Shown: piece by piece, positions 33,177 through 45,300 of the stretch | Position numbering within the stretch: position 1 is the first letter of the stretch | Layout: each line of letters begins with the position of its first letter | Source of the DNA: Blepharisma japonicum | Lineage: Eukaryota > Ciliophora > Heterotrichea > Heterotrichida > Blepharismidae | DNA: 64,000 bases | Assembly: GCA_949751835.1 (NCBI GenBank) | Contig: CATKHK010000044.1 | Span: 62,001-126,000, forward strand | Direction of reading: 5' to 3' | Notes under the pieces: model-generated | Told to the model about the DNA's origin: nothing | The model's input: the letters and a program-made list of their open reading frames with translations, nothing else | The model's database searches: none | Program-made: the position numbers and the translations under genes

Positions 33177-34424
33177 TTATATTAGCAAAGGATGCTCTAG
33201 ATCTTCTTCGCTTGATATTAACAAATTCTTGGTTCTTCTCATAGTTCCATAGAAAGTAATTAAAATAGCACCAATTATAGCAATTGATGTGGAACTTAGC
33301 TCAAAACCTATAAATTGCACTAAAATTCCAGCCATCATTGGCCCTATAATTTCTCCCATCGTAGTTTCCATTGTAAAAAGTGCAGACAGAGCATCTGGAT
33401 TCATATCCATATCCTTATGAGGCAGCATATCAGCTTCATCAAGCATTGAAGGTAAAGGCGTCACAAACCCAATTGAAGCTCCAAGGCAGGCTAAGCATAC
33501 TCCAAGCACTGGAATCCAGAATGGCACTTTATCCATAAATCCTCCGATCGGCCCTATCACTATTTCCCCTAGCACTATCATTACAACACTCCAAATCATT
33601 AAGTAAAACTTTTTTACTCGTGTCAGCAAAAAGACGAGCCCAAAGCTTCCTACTGTATACGCAAGCGTTGAAATAATGAAAACATATCCCACATCTTGCT
33701 CTGTAAACCCTAAAGAAATCATATACGGCCCAAGGCTTGGGTCAAAATAATTGTACGTCGTGCTTGAATAAAGTCCTACTAGCACATCAAGTAAAATATT
33801 TTTATTTTTCAGCAGTTTCCAACAAGCTGTGTTTACCTTCACCTCTTGGAATTCTTTAGCTTCTGATAATGTGTACCACAAGCAAGGTGTAAATATGAAA
33901 ACCAGCGTTGAAGAAAACAGGAAAATTCCTGTGAACCCTACCAAAGCATAGCAGATGGTTCCGAATGTTGGGCCGACCATAAGTCCAAGCCCTGCAAAAA
34001 CTTCTAGAATGGAAATGTTTCTTTCCCTTTTGTCTCCATAGTCACTTGAAATGATTGCTAAACCAGTTATATACACCGAGACCATCCCGATGCCTCCCAA
34101 TATCCTTGAGATGATGCTCATCAGGATAAATATTGTATTAGAGGACTCTGGGATAAAGGCAAAAATTGCTAGAGATATCCCACCTAAGAGCATTCCTCCT
34201 GTATATGTGTTTCTTCTTCCCAAATAGGACAAATTTTTCCCTATCTGAGATGCCACAAGGCAGCCTGCCAAAGGCATCACGGTAAAGATCAAGCCAACCA
34301 CCCAATGGGCGATTCCTCTTTTCTCGGCTACCAGAGGATAGAATGGTGCAATAAGTGTGTATATTTGGTTAATGAGCATCGTTGAAAAGAATATGCTCAA
34401 TAGTCTGAAATCTTCGAATCTCAT
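33177..34424 (-). CDS. MFS transporter, SLC18B1/vesicular amine transporter-like
   Basis: 415 residues, ATG at 34424 to TAA at 33177, no TGA codon used. Twelve hydrophobic segments are visible. Loop 2-3 carries the MFS motif in modified form (SQIGKNLSYLGRRNTY), TM4 has IISRILGGIGMVSVYITGLA, TM5 has EVFAGLGLMVGPTFGTICY. In the second half GLYSSTTYNYFDPSLGPYM, ETTMGEIIGPMMAGIL and the C-terminal EEDLEHPLLI (a dileucine-like sorting motif) are notable. The pattern matches the SLC18/DHA1 branch; SLC18B1 transports polyamines in vesicles. Substrate cannot be read from sequence. Confidence 0.88.
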   Translation of the reverse strand: MRFEDFRLLSIFFSTMLINQIYTLIAPFYPLVAEKRGIAHWVVGLIFTVMPLAGCLVASQIGKNLSYLGRRNTYTGGMLLGGISLAIFAFIPESSNTIFILMSIISRILGGIGMVSVYITGLAIISSDYGDKRERNISILEVFAGLGLMVGPTFGTICYALVGFTGIFLFSSTLVFIFTPCLWYTLSEAKEFQEVKVNTACWKLLKNKNILLDVLVGLYSSTTYNYFDPSLGPYMISLGFTEQDVGYVFIISTLAYTVGSFGLVFLLTRVKKFYLMIWSVVMIVLGEIVIGPIGGFMDKVPFWIPVLGVCLACLGASIGFVTPLPSMLDEADMLPHKDMDMNPDALSALFTMETTMGEIIGPMMAGILVQFIGFELSSTSIAIIGAILITFYGTMRRTKNLLISSEEDLEHPLLI

Positions 34425-35885
34425 TTTTAGTCATAAATATTTATATAAGTTAATGGATTTTTGTATTTATGGGGTTATTAGTGGTGGAATTATTATTGGC
34501 TGGTAGATGGAGGCAGTGTGAGGTAGAAAAGGGTCGGAGAGAATTCTTATAAAATGGTCAGAAATCTTAAAAATTAACAATATTTAAAAAATATAAGCCG
34601 TTGTGTCTTATATTTGGAGATTTACTTTTGAATTTTGTTATATCTAACTTAAATAGCATGCATAAAATGAGGATTTCGTTAGTTCGAGAATTTTCTATTC
34701 ATTTGGGTATTCGAAAATTATGAATATGGAGAATTATTGGTATAGTTATTTTAATAGAAAGTTAAATAGTTCTGATATGCTCTATAAAAGGGCAGAGAAT
34801 AGTTAAAAAAATGACTAGCGAGCAAATGAGTGTTATTTAGTTTCGTTATTCTAAATAAGGTGGCTTTTAAAACTTCATATTTAATTCAGTAAAATCTTAT
34901 CAAGCATACTTAGCCCTCAGTTAAATTTATAAGATGAATAATTTCTAATTGATTTTGAATGCATCTGAAGCACTCAGAAAAATTATCTCTCTACAAAGAT
35001 TTTATCAATTTGTTGTAAATTTTTTAAACGCTGTACTTTAACCCTTTTAATTAGCATTTATTAACCAAGAATGCTAGACTTATAATTAATCCTCAAGCTG
35101 ATCTTCTGTGGATCGGGATTTCTAAAGTTTTAAATCACATAAATTGCTGATTATATGCATTGGAGAAGCTAATGGAGATTTGGATAATAAATTGAATTTT
35201 TACAAGTTGTGAGTATGGGCAGAATGGCTATTATGAAAGTTATTTAAAAAATAAAGGATAAAATTATGTTGCTTAAATTGCGATTCGTTATTCAATATTG
35301 CGTTCATATTGTAAAATAGAGACAGTAAATTCATAAACTGTCATGACTTTAAAAAAGATTGAATAATTTTATGTATAAATTTAAAGAAATTGGTTAATTT
35401 GTTTGCTTCTTACTTTTTAACCAATTTTTAATCAAATAACTTACACTATAATATTTAGTTTTAAAATTTTTAAAAATCAATTTTTCTTTCGGATCAAATT
35501 GACTTTACTAAAATAAATTAACTAATAAAATCTTTGATGATAATGAAAATCCAATATTAATTTTAATTCTAATATTAATATTGTTGCACAAACTAAAGTA
35601 CTTATTTGGAGAAATGGAATATTTTACTACTACTAGCAAAATTTAAACTCGATTTACTCTACCATTTTAATTTTACTAAAAATTTCATATGAAGATGGAA
35701 TTAAGAAACAGAATTGCCATATGGCATTTAGATCTTTATACTAATCTTATTTTTCGATAAATGAAATAGAATATCTATGATAAAAATCAACTGATTATGA
35801 AAAATTTAATGATTTTTAAAAAATCGTGTTTACAAAACGAAAATGGAATTTTAAAAATATCTATTTTAATAAATAGTATGAACTC
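34425..35885. other. 1.46-kb AT-rich gap with no gene seen
   Basis: Unusually long for this window. I find no open frame under either TGA reading that looks coding, no tRNA or rRNA, and no clear repeat. Short inverted AT motifs (AATATTAATATT near 35570) are expected by chance in such sequence. It could hold an unrecognised non-coding RNA, decayed sequence or a regulatory region. Confidence 0.5.
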
Positions 35886-36383
35886 CTAGAGTTCAATATA
35901 AGTAGTTTTATACTTGCTACACTTGTTACACTGGTTTCTAAATGCAAAATTTAAATTTTTGCACTGTAAACAGACCCAATCTCCAGATCTTCCCGTGTTA
36001 GGTCTCTTTACTTCTGATAAAATATTTTCTACTTGTTTTTTGTCCCTAACTACTTTATTATTTTCTATAATCCTTGGTTCCATGTTTGTTACCATTTGAG
36101 TAAACGGCTGTATTTTTACAGGTTGCTTTAAAAACCCAAAGTCACTAGTAGGGTCTTTATTTTCTGATTCTCTACCTGAATTTTGTTTAAATATCTCTGT
36201 TTCATTCTCGTCTAATAATAAAAATAGTGCCGAGTTGAACAGTGTGTCTGCAACTCCAGGTTTTGAGGCCTCACAACGGTTACAGGTGAAACGAAATGAG
36301 AAGTTCAGGTTTGAACATTTCACGCAATTCCAGTCTCCTTGTACATGTCTTTTTAGGCCGGCGGGATAATTTGGGTTTGACAT
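35886..36383 (-). CDS. Twin RanBP2-type zinc-finger protein
   Basis: 165 residues, ATG at 36383 to TAG at 35886. Two zf-RanBP fingers flank a linker: residues about 15-43 (GDWNCVKCSNLNFSFRFTCN then RC) and 130-158 (GDWVCLQCKNLNFAFRNQCN then KC). Both have the W-x-C-x2-C-x10-C-x2-C spacing and the N-x-F-x-x-R residues that bind GGU-containing RNA in ZRANB2. The linker is hydrophilic. A role in RNA binding or splicing is likely. It is small and intronless, and follows the long empty gap. Confidence 0.88.
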   Translation of the reverse strand: MSNPNYPAGLKRHVQGDWNCVKCSNLNFSFRFTCNRCEASKPGVADTLFNSALFLLLDENETEIFKQNSGRESENKDPTSDFGFLKQPVKIQPFTQMVTNMEPRIIENNKVVRDKKQVENILSEVKRPNTGRSGDWVCLQCKNLNFAFRNQCNKCSKYKTTYIEL

Positions 36384-36663
36384 GTTATGAACTTTACGAA
36401 TTTAAATTTAAGAAAAATGGAAACATGAATAAATATTTCATAAAGATTTAGACAGTAAAAGAAATTAAATCATTATGGAAACCATAATAATTTTATTATT
36501 ACCACAGTTCAGGCATGACTTCACTGATTTATAAGTGATAAAAATTAAATTTAATTTTATTAAGGGAAGAGAAATGTGTGTCTTAATAAATGTAATTTGA
36601 TGAATTCTGTACAAAAGTTACTGCTTGCATTTGATTAAAACTATTTAATTTTATTGAGACAAA
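36384..36663. other. Divergent promoter region
   Basis: 280 bp between the divergently transcribed zinc-finger and SURF1 genes. It must contain both promoters; no motif stands out. Confidence 0.5.
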
Positions 36664-37404
36664 ATGGGACTAGGTAAGAAAGTTGCTGCGACTATTATTT
36701 TTGGAAGTGGAACTTTAATATGTGCACAAGCTGGATTTTGACAGCTAAGGAGAAAAAAATGAAAAGAAAGTCTTATTGAAGAGAGATCTCAGCATCTCAA
36801 TGACAAACCTTATATAGTTTCAGACGATATCCACCCTTGGGAAAAAGATCCTGAATATTGAAATTTTCGTCCAATTCAAATCAAAGGAAAATTCGATCAC
36901 ACCAAAGAAATGCTCTTATTAAGAAAATACGAGAATCGAAATGGTTATAAAGTTGTCACACCATTAACTACTGAAAATAATAAAGAAATTTTAGTCAATA
37001 GAGGATGAATTCCAGTCGATCTTAAGCCGCTTTCTAAAAGAAAGGAGCCAGAAGGAACAGTTGAAGTAGTTGGAGTACTCAGATTAAGCGAAACACCTTC
37101 AAATTATATGCCAAAAAATTCTCCTGAAATAGGAGAATGGTATTATATTGATATTGATGAGATGTCTAAGTATGCTGGCTTAAAAAATCAGTCAAATATG
37201 ATGATTCATGAAATTAACTTTGAGAGGGGTCGAGAAGTTTATGACGAAGAAGAATTAACAGAAATTCCACTCAAAAGTGTGAAATCTGAACTTATAAGTT
37301 GGTTTGTAATGCCAGAAACACATATGACTTATGCAATGTTTTGGTTTTCTAGTTCAACAATTTGCTTTTTTTTCAATATTTTAGCACTTTTAGGAAAATT
37401 TTAA
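36664..37404 (+). CDS. SURF1: SURF1/Shy1 cytochrome c oxidase assembly factor
   Basis: 246 residues, ATG at 36664 to TAA at 37402-37404, with TGA=Trp at several family-invariant Trp positions (GFWQLRRKKWKE, NRGWIPVDLKP). There is an N-terminal membrane segment (about 6-26), the family GFWQLRR motif, NGYKVVTPL and ILVNRGWIP, and a second membrane segment near the C-terminus (HMTYAMFWFSSSTICFFFNI). SURF1 sits in the mitochondrial inner membrane and helps insert haem a into COX1. No long presequence is visible before the first membrane helix. A decayed copy follows. Confidence 0.93.
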
Positions 37405-37587
37405 TAAGATTAGCTTATAAATAAAAGATATTGTATTATAGTTTAAAAAGTCAGCAAGAGATAAAAAGCACAATTGCTTTTAATATGTAAATAAAACAGA
37501 ATGGTTTAGTTATTAATTTTGTTTTCTGATTTTCTTGCTCACTTTGGTGATAGGTGATATTCCTGTTTCCTGCACGCTTCTTTTTTT

Positions 37588-37915
37588 AAATCGAAACGGT
37601 TATAAAGTTGTCTCAAAATCAATACTGAAAATAATAATGAAATTTTAGTCAATTGATTATGAATTCCAATCGATCTTTAGCCATTTGCTAAATGAAAGGA
37701 GCCAGAAAAAAAATTAATGTAATTGTCATACTCAAGTTAAACGAAACGCCTTCAAATTATTTATACAAAAAATTCCCAGAATGGCATTGATGAGATGTCA
37801 AAGTATGCTGGCTTAAAAAATCCTCAAATATGATGATTCATTAAATTAACTTTGAGATAAATTGAGAAGTTTATGACGGCGAAACAAAAATCCCACTCAA
37901 AAGTGTTATAGATAT
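37588..37915 (+). pseudogene. Decayed tandem copy of SURF1
   Basis: DNA here aligns with 36933-37290 of the SURF1 gene, about 80% identical by eye: shared blocks include GGTTATAAAGTTGTC, GGAGCCAGA, CCTTCAAATTAT, GTATGCTGGCTTAAAAAAT and AAGTTTATGACG. The copy lacks the 5' half and the 3' end, has several deletions of different sizes, and many in-frame TAA/TAG codons. It is not expressed as a SURF1 protein. It lies 184 bp beyond the intact gene in the same orientation, so a local duplication followed by decay is likely. Confidence 0.88.
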
Positions 37916-37969
37916 TAAATAAAACTAGTTCTTATAAATTGATAAAATTAATAGGAAAAATGGATTGAA

Positions 37970-40900
37970 TTAGTTGGTATGAAACAGTGGATCAAAATCT
38001 TTTCTGCTGCTATCAATTTCATATTTTTTTGAAGCTCTTTGAAAAATTTTGCTGACATTTATTAATGAAGAAAGCTGAAATTTAAAAAGAACATTAATAT
38101 TTTTCTCAGGAACTGTAAACAAAAGATTCGGAAAATACTTTATTTGAATAATACGCCCAAAAATATATATTCCTATTCATCCAAGCATCAAAAATATTAT
38201 ACATGCTTCAATATAACTATTTATTATTCAGTAAATACTTGACACAATGACTCCCCAAATTACCCCTAAAATTGATATCATCATCCACAAATTTGTGAAG
38301 TTATAGTTATAAGGCTCAAAGAGATAAGTGTAAAACAAAAAGTTGATTAGCAATAAAATATAAGCAAGACCATGCACAGCTTTGTTTACATTTCCAATTG
38401 TTAAGCTTAATATTATTCCTCACATTTGAATAACACCTTTTGCTATCAAATAATGCTGGTTACAATAAATATTTTTATCATGATTTGAGAATTCTAGATA
38501 TGGTCTTATAGTTATGCAGCTTGGAATATACAGTAATAAAGCGAAAATTGAAAATATTATTAAGATTAAATGATCTCCTTCTCAGCATTTATAATTGCAG
38601 TCAGCATATAAGAAAACATCAGAGAAATCTGAGCTAATACTCTTTGTGCACTTAAATGAAGAAAAAATTGAATTAATTGCTGGAATAAAGCAGAAGTTAG
38701 TAAGAACAGAAAGTAGTTCGATAAAAAGTTTATTCAAGCCAAGGTGGGAGTATCATCCAATTTTTTCATCAATTTTGCTGTAAACCATAATTGTTAAACT
38801 GAAAGTAACCAAGCAAATGATAATTCATGAAGAAACTCCTGCCCAGAAGCTGTGATTGTGATATGTGCTTGTTTCTGACAAAAATCCAAATAAATTATAA
38901 AGTTTAGAGAATCTCTCATAAATTCATGTGAAATCAGGACCAAGTGCCAACATTTCAAAAAATTCGATAAAAATCCAAAAATGTGTAATTATGTCTTTTA
39001 TTGTAACTTCGCAATTTTCTAATAGCACTGGAGCAGATGTGTTTCAATATTTTTTATATTCAAAGACAGATATTGCTAATGCAAAAATAGCTCAAAATAA
39101 AATAATCCCAACATAAATTCCTTCTCCTAATGAAGAGTCTTGAATTAGACGACTATTAAAGGGGCAGTCATACCTAAAATCTCTTATATCGCTTGGGATT
39201 TTAGTTTTTCCATTCGGCCATATGAAGTTTGTATGAAATTTAAATTGAGGATTGCTTGAAGTATGATAATACCCTACAGGAAAATCAACCCACACCTTTG
39301 TGGTTTCATTATATAAGACATTATTGATATTTACTGTCATTTCTTCTGGCTCATTTTGATCAGGTATCATTACGAGCTTCCCTGCACAGCCTATAATTTT
39401 TTGCTTTCGAATTGCACTATTCAAAACATCAGGGTCAGTGTAGTCTCCTCCAGTCTGAATTAATGAATTTATAGCATTAAGCCCAAGCCACCCAGCGTCA
39501 AACGCATGGCACTGATTCGCCATATAAAACGAGCTGTTTCTTTCTATTACTCATTCATTTCACATTTTTTGCCCAAAGTCTCCATTCCATTCTGCCTGCC
39601 ATAAAGAAATACAACCATAAGCCAATTCACCACATTTTTCTTTAACAGTGTTATCTAGACCAATAGCGACTGTTGAGAAAAAATAAGCTACTTCATAAAA
39701 CAAAAATATTGCATCGCCTCTTCTCATGCCTAAATCATAAAAGTGTGCAAGCATAAAAAATACTGAATTATAATCCATTAGGACAAGCGGTATAAATATT
39801 TTACCATTTGTATTAATTGCATGAAGAAGCAAGTCTTTATATTCATCAAAATCCGATAATTGATAATTAGCTTTTATCATTCTTTTGTCTTCATCATTTA
39901 AGACTTGAATTCCTGCTGCGCTTGCCACTCCCATAAAAGTATGATATAAGCTTTTTCCAAATGTTGAATTTTCATAAATAACAACAGCATGTTTTCATCC
40001 AAAAATACTCATCAAATAAGCTATGGTACTTGCATGGTATTCATAACTCTTTAAAACTCTTGTAAATTTAGGATAAGTTTCTACATCACTTAGCTCTGTA
40101 GCAGTACAGAAATCAGAAACTAGAGGAATAGTGATCCCTAGCTCGTTAAAATCAGAAATAGTTCCTATACATACATCATTGCTAATTGATGGCAAGAAGA
40201 AGGCTCCTAAATCATCTTTGACCTTTGACAAGCAATTATATGAAAAATTGTGGTCGTAGAACTCGGCACTGCAATCTAATTCTTGGATTCCTAAATTAAA
40301 ATTTCTCACTAAACCTGTATTATTTGCATATTTTATTGCGAATAAAGCGCCTTCTTTTACTCTTTGATTTCCTTGGAATAAATAGTGATTTGCATTTGTA
40401 GCACCATTTGAGACAGAAACTGTAATTAGCGTATTGCTGCAATCTGGGTATAGGGATGTTTGACCGGGAAATATTGGGTTTGCAAAAATATTCACAATAC
40501 CATTGTGAATTTTACCTATAATGACTCTTTCCCCGTTTTGTATATTTACTATGGAAAATATCCTTTTTGGGTGGTGATTTTCAGTTGTGGAATTAAGTGA
40601 ATTTATGAGTCCTAATTTTGATTGTAAAGCGTTAATTTTTTGAAATAAATTGATTAGAGAGGTTACCTCATATTCTTCATGGCTGTTTACAAACTCTAAG
40701 CCTTCTTGGACGATAATTATAAGTCCGTCTTGTCTTGGACCTCATATCCCTTTACTTCAAAGTATAACACCTGAGTTTTTGACGTACATTTTATTTCTGA
40801 TAATAGAGTTTATTAACTGTTCAGAGCTTTTTCCTTCACTTAATACGATAAAATTTGTTAGTCCAGTAGGCTTAACTTCTCTTCCAATAAATGCATGAGT

Positions 40901-41407
40901 AACATTTAAGGTATTGCTGCTTGGAAAACAAAATTCGTGTATTTTTTCTTGGCCTTCTATTAGCAGATTTTTTAAGTTTATTACTTCCTGAGCTTCGCTG
41001 TAAATTAAGTTATATTGATATCAATTTAAATAACTCAAAATGCTATTTAAGGCTTCATAATGGGCTTGGATAGGTAATAAAGGAAAATAATCCCATCCTT
41101 TTGCCTCATCAGCTAAAAGCCCAACAATAATGTGAAAAAATCCAATAATTTGAGCAGCTTCTGCCAGTTTTCATTGAAATGCTAGGCTATCTGTGATATC
41201 GATGACCATATAAGTGCTATATAGCAGATCTACAATTGGTACTGTTGAATTTATTAGGGACACCTCAATTTCATAATAACTTGGAAAGTAATTTTTTACA
41301 GATAAAATCACAAGCTCAGTTTTTGTATTGCTTGTTGCTTCACTTAGCAAAATATCGATCCTCTGCGATGAGCATAAAACTTGGAGTATAATATAAATCA
41401 ATAGCAT
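37970..41407 (-). CDS. Large receptor-like membrane protein, periplasmic-binding-protein-like ectodomain (copy R1)
   Basis: 1145 codons, ATG at 41407 to TAA at 37970, read through many TGA=Trp. A signal peptide (MLLIYIILQVLCSSQ) leads to a large ectodomain of about 740 residues with type-1 periplasmic-binding-protein (ANF-receptor-like) features: repeated alpha/beta units, ESAxxIxVxxxxYNxSx-like spacing, FGWKHAVVIYENSTFGKSLY and RRGDAIFLFYE. From about 763 there are roughly nine hydrophobic segments; the last loop has a conserved FEPYNYNFTNLW motif. Cys-rich loops (DCNYKCW, NIYCNQHY) are shared with paralogues at 52.6-56.0 and 60.5-64 kb. The layout suggests a ligand-sensing receptor or receptor-channel at the surface, similar in concept to class C GPCRs, but the membrane part is not obviously 7TM_3. 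Function is not established. Confidence 0.78.
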
Positions 41408-42280
41408 TTGAAATTATTTTATTAAGTAAATTTAAATACATTTGTTAAGTCTTTAATTTAATATCCGTGGCTCTTATTATATTATATCAATTATTTACAA
41501 ATATGGCTTAATAATAAAATATTAGGTTTTTATAATGGTTTTACCGATAAACAGCTTAGGATAATTAATTTATTTATAATTTAATAAAATATTTTAAAGA
41601 AAAGCTCACTATAATACATTGAAATTATTATATTTATAAAAGAAATAGGCAAATTGCATTTAATTCTGATGCTTTAAAATAGAATAATATTGGCGAAAAT
41701 TGGAAGCTTTTACGTTAGAAATTAATAAATTTGGCTTCAGTTAAATAAAAATAGCTTATGCCTGAAGTTTGATTGCGGTTCAATATTTTATAAAAATTTA
41801 GAATTTGCCATATCCAATATAAGAATGATAATTCTAATTTTTATTGTTCTTGTTCATATAGAATTGAAAGAAAAGGATATAAGAAAAACGTCACACATTG
41901 CTTTAATTTTAAAATATACTTTTATTTATTTATTTATTTTATGTTTGCCCTTCATCGAAATTTTCCATTTTTTAAATAATAGTTATGAATTTCTCGGCTT
42001 AATAAGTAACTCTCAAATTGATTCCAATTAATTAGAATTAATATTTTCGGGCTATATAAAATGAAATAAAAAGTATTTAATCACGCCATATAGAGATAAA
42101 TGCTGATAGCTGATATAAGAATTTCTTAATTTATTTATATCATTCCACAAATCAATATGTTTATTCTTAAAAAGTTTATAATATTGGATTCAATTAATAG
42201 CTATAAGAGAACTCTAGATAAATAAAAATATTAAAAATTATTAAAATATAAGGATGGACTCTTATTAATTTTAAAATAAT
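41408..42280. other. AT-rich gap, no gene seen
   Basis: 873 bp upstream of receptor R1 and downstream of a kelch gene. A 68-codon plus-strand frame at 41825 is hydrophobic and TTT-rich as expected by chance in AT-rich DNA. I see nothing else. Confidence 0.5.
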
Positions 42281-44086
42281 TTATGAATTAAACTCAGAGA
42301 TTAAATTTTCGACTCTAGTCATCACAAATTCATCTAACTTGAACCTATAATATCTCTCTTCACAACTAGTTCCTATATGTATGAATCCCTTATTATATGA
42401 GCAATATATTTGCATAGGATTATTATTTTGAATAGTAGAATTTGTTATTAGCTTCCAAGTGCTATCATTATTTATCTCACTTTCATAAATTCCTCCAAGC
42501 CCACACTCAATTAAATAAGCTCTCTCTCCAACATTATATAATATTTTTCTTTTCTTAGCAGAAAAGACATAATCAACTTGAGTAAATGATTTTTCATGAG
42601 TAGAATATCTCAAAATATTCGTGTTTTCATATCCAGAAATCAAAATATTTTTGTTAAATATTATGCTATGGCAATAACCATCAGCAATTGGTAGAGCCTT
42701 TAAATTATTTCATTTCTTTTGATTTAAATCAAATGTCTTAGAAAGTTTCAAAAATTTTCCATCTTTAACTATCCCTCCAAAACAATATATGTTTTCATTA
42801 AAGAAAATAGCAGATGAATTGGTGCAATCTGTTCCAGAAGGCAAAATTCTAATATTGAGTTCTCCATCAATTATTAAGGTGGTTCCAGAAATTGGGTTTT
42901 CTTTGCCATAGCAAAACAATTCATTGTTTGGAAGTCATGCAATGCATGTGCCTTGGTCTAAGGGAATGTTTATAAAATTAGATTCTTCTTTTTCAATTTC
43001 TGTGTCATAAACTATTCGCTTCGTTTGCTCATTCTCTTCACTGATAAGATAAATTGATGTTTTTTGACGATAAGTATTTACATAAGTTTGGTAAACATTT
43101 CTTAATTCTTCGTTTGAACCTAAAGCGTCTCTAAATTCTACGTTAAATTGTGAACAAAAGTTTCTAAAATCTGCTTCTATTTCTGAATTAAGAGAATTTT
43201 CAATAAGACTGCATATTTTGCTATTTAGCTCATTAATCTTGCTAGTTATGGATTCTTCAGTAATTTGAATTGCATCAGCTTTGATTTGCGTCAAATTAGA
43301 GACGTTGCCAGCAGTAATTTTCATTTGAGAGAATAGAAAGGCTATATCTTCTTTTCTTTTATTTTCTATTTTTTGCTTATATTCTTCAAATTCTTTTTTA
43401 TTTTCCTCGCAATCCCTTAGAAGCTTTGCAAACGAATTATTTAAGTAGCCGATCTGCTCATCAATACTTTTTATACTTAAATCTAAAGCTTTGCTTTGTT
43501 TTTCAACTGCTTCTTCAATTCTCTCAAATCGCTTTTCAATAAGTGTTTCAAATTTCTTTTCAATTAAGGATTCAATCATCCTTTCGACCTCTTCACTTAA
43601 GCTGCAAATATTTGATGCATCATATGAATCCAAATTGTTCGGAATAATATTTTTAGCTTTTTCTACTGCTTCTTGAGGACTTAATATCAGCAACTTTAAT
43701 ACGGGGTCTTGCTCACGCTTTGAAATTCTTTGCGTGCTGCAAATTTTGGCTATTTGATTATCAATTACTTGTGAATCGGAATTAATTTTGCAAAGAAGAT
43801 CCTCTAATTTATTTTTTGATGATGAGAAGTCTCGGCTAAATGAAGAGAAAATTTTCTTGTACTTCTGATCATAGTTTGATTTCTCATTCATAAGAAAAGT
43901 AAGGATTGCTTCTCTTGTACTGGTATTTGGCTCTAAATAAATTGATTCAAGATTGTGACCTCTATTTGATGACTTTAAATGCTGCATACAATGAGCTTCA
44001 CATGAATAAGTCTCTGGAGACAAGCATTGACATACATATTCAGCTTCATTCCTGCAAGAAGGCTCGAAACAGTGATTAAGACTCAT
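42281..44086 (-). CDS. B-box / coiled-coil / kelch-like protein (copy K1)
   Basis: 601 codons, ATG at 44086 to TAA at 42281, with TGA=Trp at 42932 and 42707. The N-terminus is a B-box-like cluster (HCFEPSCRNEAEYVCQC then YSCEAHCMQHL and GH). Residues about 60-370 are long coiled coil. The C-terminal about 220 residues carry kelch-like strands (LPNNELFCYG, NSSAIFFNENIYCFGG, SKTFDLNQKKWNNLKALP). Two clear paralogues occur at 47.6 and 60.1 kb. TRIM-like arrangement without a RING; kelch domains often bind partner proteins. Its 3' end faces receptor R1, as the paralogues also neighbour receptor genes. Confidence 0.82.
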
Positions 44087-45300
44087 ATTTATACAAGATT
44101 AGAGATTGAAAACCTACATAAATGAAGATTTGCATCTATAAAATTTATTAAATGAATAGTCTACGTTAAAAATATGGGAAAATATTACGAATATTTAATC
44201 TTACTTACTTAATGAATTATGGCAATAGCCTATTGAAGCCTGGACTTTTCTAATAAAAATAATTCTGGTATTAAATTCGAATTTTGATAAAATAACTAAT
44301 TCTGATCTACAGCCACTAGTAAATGCCTCGCTGCATAAGCTGTACACACTCATACAGTAACAGAGATTCTCGTGTAAAAGAAAAATAGCCTGGATAAACT
44401 CTTCTATTCTGGCACATTGCACCATTATACAATCAGGAATTTATCACATTTGAAAGGAATGTAGACAAAGGGGATAGAAAATTTGTTAATTCAGCTGACG
44501 CTTCTTTATATATTCATGAAAAATGATCATGAAAGGATATAGAAAAAGATGAAAAACCCACATTTGCATTCTTAAAAACAGAAATGAAGCTGAACCAAAT
44601 AAATGAAAATGGAAATCTGATAAAAGAGATATTTTAGGAGAAATAAAAATAAAGAGAAATGGCCTGATATATCTGCAAGCTGTGGAAAAAGAACTAAAAA
44701 TTATTTTATAAATCAATTATATTTTGAAGATGCTCGCTATGAATTAAAATAATTATTATAGATTCTATGATTCTAGAAGATTTATTTATAGTTCTAAGAA
44801 GTTTATTAATATGGAAATTGATTGTCAAAGTATCAATCTTATGTATATTGTTTATTTAATAAACAATTTATTTTTTTCGGTTTTGAATGAAGCTGCTTTG
44901 CATAGAAATGAATTAATTTAATTTTGTTGAGTTTTGATATTTCAAAACTACAAATATTTAATATCATATTGAAAAAAAGAATAAATAAAAAAAATCCTAA
45001 AATATTTTGATTGATCCCATTATAGCAAAATTTCACAGGAACCATTACTATGAAAGTGCGAAAACTGTTTTAATCTATCATTAGAGACAACACTAAGCGA
45101 TTCAAATTATTTAGATAAAAAAGATCCAAAAAAGATACATAAATATTGCAAATACCAAAACTTCCAAGGGTTCACCAGCAAAATTTTTACGAGGCGAAGC
45201 ATCACGATATCAAAGATGAAAATGCTCTGGAAATTTCTTCCAATGAGATAGAACTCCAATTCGCCTCAGAGACAGGAGGGAAGAAGTAAAAACTGAAATT
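44087..45300. other. Gap with one possible coding remnant
   Basis: 1.2 kb with no convincing gene. On the plus strand 44431-44637 a frame ending at TAG reads sensibly with TGA=Trp (FITFERNVDKGDRKFVNSAD, then HEKWSWKDIEKDEKPTFAFL); it has no start codon and TAA just upstream. It may be a remnant or a missed exon. The remainder is AT-rich with nothing seen. Confidence 0.35.

Noticed and set aside
41825-42031. 68-codon hydrophobic plus-strand frame
   Set aside because: AT-rich spacer with simple codon content, no homologous look and no context.
44201-44425. 74-codon minus-strand frame
   Set aside because: No recognisable motif and no start context; overlaps an equally weak plus-strand frame.
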